Shown: piece by piece, positions 1 to 5,269 of the stretch
Position numbering within the stretch: the first letter of the stretch is position 1
Layout of the letters: each line of letters starts with the position of its first letter
Origin: Zoogloeaceae bacterium
GTDB taxonomy: Bacteria; Pseudomonadota; Gammaproteobacteria; Burkholderiales; Rhodocyclaceae
DNA: 5,723 nucleotides
NCBI GenBank assembly: GCA_031278735.1
Contig: JAITJU010000207.1
Span: forward strand, 1-5,723
Direction of reading: 5' to 3'
Position numbers and translations under genes: made by a program
The notes under the pieces: model-generated
Told to the model about the DNA's origin: nothing
What the model saw: only the letters and a program-made list of their open reading frames with translations
Databases searched by the model: none

Positions 1-2
1 AC

Positions 3-329
3 GACCCGCGCGCCATGCCGCCGGAACTCCTGAAAGCGCACCGGGACAACGACCGCGCCGTGAGAAAGCTCTACGGCTTTACCGCGCGAAACGCGCCGGA
101 CGAGGCGTCATGCGCGGCGGCGCTGATGTTGATCAGAGGACGGAGGACGGAGGATAGAGAACAGTGTGGTTACCGGACGCGGCGCGCCCGCATGGACTGC
201 CGTCTTCTGTTTTCTGATCAGAGGACGGAGGACGGAGGACGGAGGACAGTGTGGTTACCGGGCGCGGCGCGCCCGCATGGACTGCCGTCTTCTGTCTGTC
301 CTCTGTCTTCTGATCAGGGGGTCAGATGA
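3..329 (+). CDS. C-terminal end of a type IIG/IIL (MmeI-like) DNA methyltransferase, with a repeat-encoded tail (partial)
   Basis: Only the 3' end is in the window; the frame is open from the left edge. The first ~45 residues include MPPELLKAHRDNDRAV and KLYGF, followed by a Cys- and Ala-containing helix ending ALMLI. I recognise this as the conserved C-terminus of large class I N6-adenine methyltransferases of the MmeI-like restriction-modification group, which usually have DPxxMPPEL..AH...D.AV...YGF a few dozen residues before the stop. These enzymes methylate adenine at a specific DNA site, and many also cleave DNA. The catalytic and target-recognition parts lie outside the window. From about base 130 the frame enters GGACGGA-type repeat DNA and reads about 65 further residues rich in Arg, Gly, Thr, Glu and Asp before TGA at 327-329, so the native stop seems to have been lost. 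That stop overlaps the pbpC ATG. The family call comes from memory of the motif, without a database search. Confidence 0.68.
   Translation, partial: DPRAMPPELLKAHRDNDRAVRKLYGFTARNAPDEASCAAALMLIRGRRTEDREQCGYRTRRARMDCRLLFSDQRTEDGGRRTVWLPGAARPHGLPSSVCPLSSDQGVR
131..311 (+). repeat. 85-bp tandem duplication (two copies) with hairpin core
   Basis: Copy 1 (131-215) and copy 2 (216-311) both begin GATCAGAGGACGGAGGACGG. By hand alignment 131-210 and 216-295 match at 76 of 80 positions, and the inner 50 bases (161-210 versus 246-295) differ only at 177/262. Copy 2 ends with about 11 extra bases of GTCC/TCTG sequence before the next TGATCAG. Each copy begins with GAGGACGGA runs and ends with CTTCTG/GTCCTCTG runs, so it is imperfectly palindromic. 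The centre of copy 2 can fold into a stem of CGGGCGC (259-265) with GCGCCCG (269-275) around a 3-base loop; copy 1 has one mismatch there. The high identity suggests a recent duplication. Confidence 0.85.
316..321 (+). promoter_or_regulatory. Possible ribosome binding site for pbpC (AGGGGG)
   Basis: AGGGGG lies four bases before the ATG at 326. It resembles a Shine-Dalgarno sequence, but the spacing is short and the match is imperfect. It lies in the third, truncated GATCAG repeat copy, so if used, the repeat supplies the translation signal. Because ATGA overlaps the upstream stop, translational coupling could also deliver ribosomes here. Confidence 0.4.
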
Positions 330-2797
330 CAGAGGACGGAGGACGGAGGACGGAGCGCCCGCGACATTCTGCGCCGGTTGATCGCGCCGCTCTCCCGTCT
401 GGCGCGGGGGCGTCGTTCCATTCGGCGCAGCCGCAAACTTTTCTGTCCTCCGTCCTCCGTCCTCTATCCCCTGCCCTCCGTCGGCTGCGTCTCTTTTTGT
501 TCCTGCTCGCAAGCCTCCTGGCGCTTCTGTTCGCGCTGGATCGTCTGTTTCCGCCGCCCATGCCGGGGCGGGATTCGCCCAATGCGCTACTGGTGGCGGC
601 GCGCGACGGCACGCCCTTGCGGGCATTTCCGGGACGGGCGCACATCTGGCGGCATCCGGTGCGCGTCGAGGACGTTTCGCCCCGTTATCTGGAGGCGCTG
701 ATTCGCTACGAGGACAGAATGTTCTACTGGCATCCGGGCGTAAACCCGTTGTCGATCCTGCGGGCGGCCTGGCAATGGGCGCGGCGCGGCAAAATCGTCT
801 CCGGCGGCTCGACCCTGACCATGCAGACGGCGCGCATTCTCGAACCCGGCACGCGCAGCGTCGGCGGCAAGGCGAGGCAGATGCTGCGCGCCCTGCAGCT
901 GGAATGGCGGTATTCCAAGGCGGAAATCCTCACGCTCTATCTCAACTACGCGCCGATGGGCGGCGTTCTGGAAGGCGTGGAAGCCGCCAGCCGCGCCTAT
1001 CTGGGCAAGCCCGCCCGCCGTTTGAGCCATGCCGAGGCGGCGCTGCTGGCGGCGTTGCCGCAAGCGCCTTCCCTGTATCGTCCCGACCGCCATCCAGAAC
1101 GGGCGCGGCGGGCGCGCGACAAGGTGATCGCGCGCATGGGCGGCGTCTGGACGGCGGAAGAAATGCGCGACGCCCTTTCCGAGCCGCCCTACGCCCAGAC
1201 CCTGAAGGAACCGCTGCTCGCGCCCCTCCTGGCCGAGCGCCTGAGAAGGGAGGCCGCCGGGCGCGCCCGCATCGACTCGACGATAGACGCGCACATTCAG
1301 CAGACGGTGGAATTCCTGCTTGCCGACCGCGTCAATCTCCTGCCGCCGCGGGTTTCCATGGCGGCGCTGGTGATGGAAAACGAGACGCTGGAAGTCCGCG
1401 CCTACGCGGGTTCGGCGGATTTTGGCGATAATCGGCGCTTCGCGCATGTGGACATGGCGCGCGCCTCCCGCTCGCCCGGATCGACGCTGAAGCCTTTCCT
1501 GTACGGGCTGGCGCTGGACGCCGGGCTGATTCATTCCGAATCCCTGCTCGCGGACGTGCCGCAATCCTTTTCCGGTTATCAGCCGGGCAATTTTCAGCAA
1601 TCCTTTCGCGGCCCGGTGAGCGTTTCCGAGGCTCTGGTCAAATCCCTCAACGTGCCCGCCGTGGAAGTGCTGGAACGCCTTTCCCCCGCCCATTTCGTCG
1701 CCCTTCTGCGCCGGGGCGGCCTGAAGCTGGATTTTCCGCGCGGCGGCGAACCCAATCTTTCCGTCATCTTGGGCGGCGCGGGCGTCAGTTTGGAGCAACT
1801 GGTGGGCGCCTACAGCGCGCTGGCGCGCCGGGGACTGTCCGGCAAGCCTCGGCTGACGCCGGACGCGCCGATTCTGGAACAGCGGATGCTGTCTCCCGGC
1901 GCCGCCTTCATCATCCGCGACATTCTGGAGTCCGGCGGCCCCGTGGGGCGGGCGCTGGAAAGCGGCGCGGGGCAGCGGCGCGGCATTGCCTGGAAGACCG
2001 GCACCAGCTTTGGTTTTCGAGACGCCTGGGCGATCGGCGTTTCCGACCGCCATACCGTCGGCGTTTGGGTCGGACGGCCAGACGGCACGCCCAACCCCGG
2101 CTTTTTCGGCGCCAACGTGGCCGCGCCCTTGCTGGTGGATATTTTCAACGCGCTGGATGCCCGCGCCAGCGCGCGCCAGCCGCCGCCGGAAGCGCGGCAG
2201 GAACGCATCTGCTGGCCGCTGGGATTGCGGCAGACGCGCACCGCGCCGGAACATTGCCATCAGGCGCGCCTGGCCTGGCTCTTGAACGACGCCGCGCCGC
2301 CCACTTTCCCCGACCGCCTGCGCGGCGGCGAGTCCCGCAGCCGCTTTCAGGTCGATGCCGTCAGCCAGCGCCGCGCTCTTGCCGACTGCTTCACGGGGCA
2401 ACTGCAAACGCGCGAAATCGCCCGCTGGCCTGCCGTGCTGGAACCCTGGCTCACGCCGGACGCGCGTCGCCGCGCCGTGCCGCCGCCGTGGCTGCCCGCC
2501 TGCGCTGGGTACGCCACGCCGGAGGCCGGGCTGAAAATCGTCGGCGCCAGCAACGGCATGGAACTGCGCCGTTCCAGCACTGGCGGCATCCCCACGCTGC
2601 GCCTGGAAGTTCGCGGCAAGACCGACGGGGAAGTCATCTGGCTGGTCAACGGCAAGAACATGGGGCGCCATCCGGCGCGCGCCAGTTTCGTCTATCGCCT
2701 GGAACAGCCTGGCCGCTACGACATCACCGTGCTGGACGATCAGGGACATTACGACCGCGTCACGGGGATACTGCATCGGGGTGGCCGCGATCCGTAG
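326..2797 (+). CDS. pbpC: Penicillin-binding protein 1C (bifunctional peptidoglycan glycosyltransferase/transpeptidase)
   Basis: Class A PBP anchored in the inner membrane with its catalytic domains in the periplasm. The first domain polymerises lipid II; the second has the penicillin-binding transpeptidase fold. Visible order in the 823-residue product: a repeat-encoded tail (1 to about 50), a membrane segment (about 54-72, LRLFLFLLASLLALLFA), a GT51 glycosyltransferase with EDRMFYWHPG (catalytic Glu129) and GGSTLTMQ (160-167), and a transpeptidase with STLK (Ser386, Lys389), SLN (440-442) and KTG (557-559). A C-terminal BiPBP_C-type domain follows (about 733-812). All active-site motifs are intact. 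The ATG at 326 is the only ATG or GTG that keeps the membrane anchor: an in-frame stop lies at 311-313, a TTG at 497 is inside the anchor, and the next ATG at 560 is beyond it. The natural protein probably began near residue 50, so the N-terminal ~47-50 residues are an acquired addition. No promoter is evident; read-through from upstream is likely. A PBP1C usually sits beside an alpha-2-macroglobulin gene; none is visible here. Confidence 0.93.
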   Translation: MTEDGGRRTERPRHSAPVDRAALPSGAGASFHSAQPQTFLSSVLRPLSPALRRLRLFLFLLASLLALLFALDRLFPPPMPGRDSPNALLVAARDGTPLRAFPGRAHIWRHPVRVEDVSPRYLEALIRYEDRMFYWHPGVNPLSILRAAWQWARRGKIVSGGSTLTMQTARILEPGTRSVGGKARQMLRALQLEWRYSKAEILTLYLNYAPMGGVLEGVEAASRAYLGKPARRLSHAEAALLAALPQAPSLYRPDRHPERARRARDKVIARMGGVWTAEEMRDALSEPPYAQTLKEPLLAPLLAERLRREAAGRARIDSTIDAHIQQTVEFLLADRVNLLPPRVSMAALVMENETLEVRAYAGSADFGDNRRFAHVDMARASRSPGSTLKPFLYGLALDAGLIHSESLLADVPQSFSGYQPGNFQQSFRGPVSVSEALVKSLNVPAVEVLERLSPAHFVALLRRGGLKLDFPRGGEPNLSVILGGAGVSLEQLVGAYSALARRGLSGKPRLTPDAPILEQRMLSPGAAFIIRDILESGGPVGRALESGAGQRRGIAWKTGTSFGFRDAWAIGVSDRHTVGVWVGRPDGTPNPGFFGANVAAPLLVDIFNALDARASARQPPPEARQERICWPLGLRQTRTAPEHCHQARLAWLLNDAAPPTFPDRLRGGESRSRFQVDAVSQRRALADCFTGQLQTREIARWPAVLEPWLTPDARRRAVPPPWLPACAGYATPEAGLKIVGASNGMELRRSSTGGIPTLRLEVRGKTDGEVIWLVNGKNMGRHPARASFVYRLEQPGRYDITVLDDQGHYDRVTGILHRGGRDP
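331..465. repeat. Perfect 21-bp inverted repeat flanking a 93-base spacer
   Basis: Bases 331-351 (starts AGAGGACGGAGG) are the exact reverse complement of 445-465 (ends CCGTCCTCT). The arms start just after the pbpC ATG at 326 and lie inside its N-terminal coding sequence, so the pbpC mRNA could form a long GC-rich hairpin right after its start codon. The spacer at 352-444 is coding in the pbpC frame and shows no other feature I recognise. Confidence 0.85.
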
Positions 2798-2819
2798 CGC
2801 GAAGGCTTCCCTTTCCGCG

Positions 2820-2854
2820 AAAAAAAACGCAAGGCTTGCGGCTTGCGTTTTTTT
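2820..2854. terminator. Bidirectional intrinsic terminator between pbpC and the helicase
   Basis: An 8-base A run (2820-2827) is followed by CGCAAG (2828-2833), an 8-base loop, CTTGCG (2842-2847) and a 7-base T run (2848-2854). The A and T runs can extend the stem. Read on + it gives a GC-rich hairpin followed by U's, 22 bases after the pbpC stop; read on - it gives the same structure followed by U's, about 55 bases after the helicase stop. It is the only structured element in the 112-base convergent intergenic region (2798-2909). Confidence 0.88.
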
Positions 2855-2909
2855 GGGTTTGTCCGGGGAAGGACGAAAACCCGCGCGGGCAATCCCCCTC
2901 CCTGTCGCG

Positions 2910-5000
2910 CTATCGCTTGCCGGTGCGGCTGAATCTTCCGCCAGCGCGTTCGCGCCAGGGTTTTTCGTTGCCGTGAAAATCGTCATGGCGCGCGGCGCCG
3001 GGACGCTCGCCGCCATAGGGTTTTCGCGGGCGCGGCGGGCTGGCAGCGGCGGATCGTCTGGGCGCGGCGGGCGCGCCGTTATCCGGGGCGAGATTGAGCT
3101 GGCGCCGCCGCACCCAGGCGGAACGCAGAATCTGCATGGTCTCCCGCGAGAGATCGTTGGGCAGATCCACGGTGCTGTATTCCTCGTAGAGGTCAATGCG
3201 TCCGATCAGGCGACTGGGCAGATTGCCTTCGTTGGCAATCGCGCCGACGATATCCTTGGGCGAAACGCCGTGCGCGCGCCCGACTTCGACGCGGTAGCGC
3301 GCCATCACCACGGCGTTGCCGCGATCATCCTCGCTGACTTCCGTCTGCGCCGCGTCGCGGTCGAGGCGGTCGGGGCGATCGCGGCGCGGCGGGCGATCAA
3401 AACGCTCGAAGCGATCGGGGCGCGGCGGTCTTGGGGGGCGATCGGCGTATTCTTTCTTGGCGTGTGATTTTTCCTCCAGGCGCAAGGGACGCTCTTTTTG
3501 CGCCAGAAAGGCCAGCGCTGCGGCGATGCGCTCCGGCGCGACTTCCTGTTCCGCGCCCAGTTCGGAAACCAGGTTTTCAAAGAAATCCAGGTCTTCCGCG
3601 GTCAGCGCCTGCGCGACGCGCGCCTTGAACAGGGATACACGCCGATCCGTCACGGCTTGCTGCGTCGGCAGCGCCAGATGCTCGATCGGCTGGCGCGTTA
3701 CCCGTTCTATCGTGCGCAGCATCCGCATTTCGCGCGGCGCGACGAACAGAATGGCCGTGCCTGCGCGTCCGGCGCGCCCGGTACGGCCAATGCGATGCAC
3801 GTATGCCTCGGCGTCGTAGGGAATGTCGTAGTTGATGACGTGGCTGACGCGCGGCACGTCTATGCCGCGGGCGGCCACGTCGGTGGCGACGAGGATGTCC
3901 AGGCTGCCGGATTTGAGTTGCTCGATGACGCGCTCGCGCGCCTGCTGGTTCATGTCGCCGTTCAGGGCGGCGACGGAATGGCCGCGCGCTTCCAGCTTGT
4001 CGGCCAATTCCTCGGTCAGCAGCTTGGTGCGGACGAAAATGATGGCGGCGTCGAATTCGCTTTCCACTTCGAGAATGCGCGTCAGCGCGTCAAGTTTGTG
4101 CAGGCCGGAAACCTGCCAGTAGCACTGGCGAATGGCGGCGACGGTCTGGGTGGCGGTGCGGATGCTGACTTCTTCCGGCGCCAGCAGGTAATTCTGCGCC
4201 ACGCGACGAATGGCGTCCGGCATGGTGGCGGAAAAGAGCGCCGTCTGGCGTTCGGCGGGCGTGTGTTCGAGAATCCATTCCACATCGTCGATGAACCCCA
4301 TGCGCAGCATTTCGTCGCCCTCGTCCAGCACCAGCGTTTTCAACCCCGCCAGCGACAGGCTTTCGCGCTCCAGGTGATCCATGATGCGCCCCGGCGTGCC
4401 GACGATAACGTGCGCGCCGCGCGCCAATTGCTTCAACTGGATGCCATAGCTCTGCCCGCCGTAAATGGGCAACACATGGAATCCCGGCAGATGGCGGGCG
4501 TAACGGGCAAAGGCCTCCGCCACCTGAATCGCCAGTTCACGGGTCGGCGTCAGTACCAGCGCCTGCGGCGCGGCGTTGCCCACATCCAGATTGTTCAGGA
4601 TGGGCAGCGCAAAGGCGGCGGTCTTGCCGGTGCCGGTCTGCGCCATGCCCAGCAGATCCTTGCCCGCCAGCAGGATGGGAATGCACCCGGCCTGAATCGA
4701 GGACGGCGTTTCATAGCCCACATCGGCCAGCGCCCGCAAAATGGGCGCGGACAAACCCAGATCGACAAAAGAAACCGGCGCGGATTCGACGGTATCAATG
4801 GTATCAACGGCTTCAGCGGTCTCGGCGGCTTCGACAATCTCGACGGCCTTGGCGGCCCTGGCAGATTTGGCGGTCCTGGCAGCCTTGACAACCTTGGCGG
4901 TCTCGGCGACCTCGGCGGTCTCAACGGCATCGGTGGTCTTGGCAACCTCAACGGTCTTGGCGACCGTTTCCCCGGATTCAATCAATTCAATTTCAGACAT
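2910..5000 (-). CDS. deaD: DEAD-box ATP-dependent RNA helicase, DeaD/CsdA type, with DEGD motif II and a repeat-built N-terminal extension
   Basis: Cytoplasmic ATP-dependent RNA helicase; the family remodels structured RNA in ribosome biogenesis, mRNA decay and cold adaptation. In 696 residues I see an N-terminal extension (1 to about 74), a Q motif (F78, LGLS 81-84, Q103), Walker A AQTGTGKT (120-127), PTRELA (152-157), TPGR (202-205), motif II DEGD (226-229), SAT (257-259), motif IV near 320-326, ATDVAARGIDVP (372-383) and HRIGRTGRAGR (402-412). Then come a helical linker, an Arg/Asp/Pro-rich stretch (about 520-549), a DbpA-type RNA-binding domain (about 564-634) and a basic, disordered tail. 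This is the full DeaD domain order; RhlE or RhlB would lack the DbpA-like domain. Motif II has Gly where the family has Ala (GGC for GCC, 4317-4319). The start at 5000 is supported by GGGAG nine bases upstream; family proteins usually begin close to residue 75. It faces pbpC tail to tail. Confidence 0.94.
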   Translation of the reverse strand: MSEIELIESGETVAKTVEVAKTTDAVETAEVAETAKVVKAARTAKSARAAKAVEIVEAAETAEAVDTIDTVESAPVSFVDLGLSAPILRALADVGYETPSSIQAGCIPILLAGKDLLGMAQTGTGKTAAFALPILNNLDVGNAAPQALVLTPTRELAIQVAEAFARYARHLPGFHVLPIYGGQSYGIQLKQLARGAHVIVGTPGRIMDHLERESLSLAGLKTLVLDEGDEMLRMGFIDDVEWILEHTPAERQTALFSATMPDAIRRVAQNYLLAPEEVSIRTATQTVAAIRQCYWQVSGLHKLDALTRILEVESEFDAAIIFVRTKLLTEELADKLEARGHSVAALNGDMNQQARERVIEQLKSGSLDILVATDVAARGIDVPRVSHVINYDIPYDAEAYVHRIGRTGRAGRAGTAILFVAPREMRMLRTIERVTRQPIEHLALPTQQAVTDRRVSLFKARVAQALTAEDLDFFENLVSELGAEQEVAPERIAAALAFLAQKERPLRLEEKSHAKKEYADRPPRPPRPDRFERFDRPPRRDRPDRLDRDAAQTEVSEDDRGNAVVMARYRVEVGRAHGVSPKDIVGAIANEGNLPSRLIGRIDLYEEYSTVDLPNDLSRETMQILRSAWVRRRQLNLAPDNGAPAAPRRSAAASPPRPRKPYGGERPGAARHDDFHGNEKPWRERAGGRFSRTGKR
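4779..4958 (-). repeat. 9-bp coding minisatellite, 20 units, in the helicase N-terminus
   Basis: Twenty consecutive 9-bp units code for residues 15-74 of the helicase as tripeptides of the form charged-[T/A/V/S/I]-[A/V/T/I], for example KTV, EVA, ETA, RTA, KAV, DTI. Every third residue from 15 to 72 is K, R, D or E with no exception. The order of signs is + - + - - - - + + + + + + - - - - - - -, giving a basic block (36-51) followed by an acidic block (54-72). At DNA level the + strand unit approximates RRC GGY MTY with much drift. The period continues weakly at either end. Confidence 0.9.
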
Positions 5001-5009
5001 TACACAAAA

Positions 5010-5014
5010 CTCCC
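5010..5014 (-). promoter_or_regulatory. Ribosome binding site of the helicase (GGGAG)
   Basis: On the - strand GGGAG lies nine bases upstream of the ATG at 5000. This supports initiation there and therefore translation of the repetitive N-terminal extension. No ATG or GTG codon exists in the - frame between the repeat and the conserved SFVDLGL start of the helicase core. Confidence 0.7.
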
Positions 5015-5142
5015 AAGCTCGCCCTTGCGGCGAAGCACACTCAAGCCCGGAATGGGCGCGACAAGCCGAAAACCCAAGCCCTGAAACCCTTTGCTGAAAG
5101 CGCAGACCCTATCAGAAACTTGCCCGACGGCGAAAAGGCGGT

Positions 5143-5170
5143 ATTTTCCACAAAAACGGAAGAAAAGCAA
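5143..5170 (-). promoter_or_regulatory. Weak sigma-70-like promoter candidate for the helicase
   Basis: On the - strand TTGCTT (5165-5170) and GAAAAT (5143-5148) are separated by 16 bases, matching the -35 and -10 consensus at 3/6 and 4/6 positions. It would give a leader of roughly 130 bases. Long leaders occur on cold-regulated deaD genes, but both matches are weak and no cold-shock box was identified. Confidence 0.22.
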
Positions 5171-5269
5171 GCCCGGATCAGAAAACGGAGGGGCTGAGGG
5201 CAGATTCGTTGTTTAGCCCCATCAACATCAGTAGCCCCAGCCCTGAGTCACACGCTTCACAGTCTGAAA

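Larger units (their letters stand above)
130..480. repeat. Repeat island of GGACGGA-type units at the methyltransferase/pbpC junction
   Basis: This stretch separates the recognisable methyltransferase end (about base 130) from the recognisable PBP1C membrane segment (about base 481). It is dominated by runs of GAGGAC/GGACGGA on the + strand at 134-155, 221-247 and 331-354, and by their complement (TCCTCCGTCC type) at 445-465, with a degenerate continuation to 480. TGATCAG occurs at 130-136 in near form (TTGATCAG) and exactly at 215-221 and 311-317. The boundaries are inferred from where the two flanking protein families start and stop making sense. No transposase or gene is encoded in it. It looks like a non-autonomous interspersed palindromic repeat cluster, either REP/MITE-like or simply a repeat-rich spacer. 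Its class is unknown to me. Confidence 0.7.

Noticed and set aside
131..311. CRISPR array
   Set aside because: There are only two long, near-identical direct copies with no short-repeat/unique-spacer alternation and no cas genes.
775..1431. 218-codon + frame inside pbpC (and a similar one at 2065-2976)
   Set aside because: They are out-of-frame shadows rich in Arg/Ala/Pro, overlapping conserved PBP1C domains, with no motif of their own.
587..3196. 869-codon open frame on the - strand opposite pbpC
   Set aside because: It lies antisense to a protein with all PBP1C motifs. Its translation is Arg/Ala/Gly-rich without recognisable domains, and long open antisense frames are expected in GC-rich coding DNA.
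3498..5084. 528-codon open frame on the + strand opposite the helicase
   Set aside because: It shares codon register with the helicase on the other strand and shows no domain apart from the Gly-x-hydrophobic shadow of the minisatellite. The helicase motifs decide the strand.
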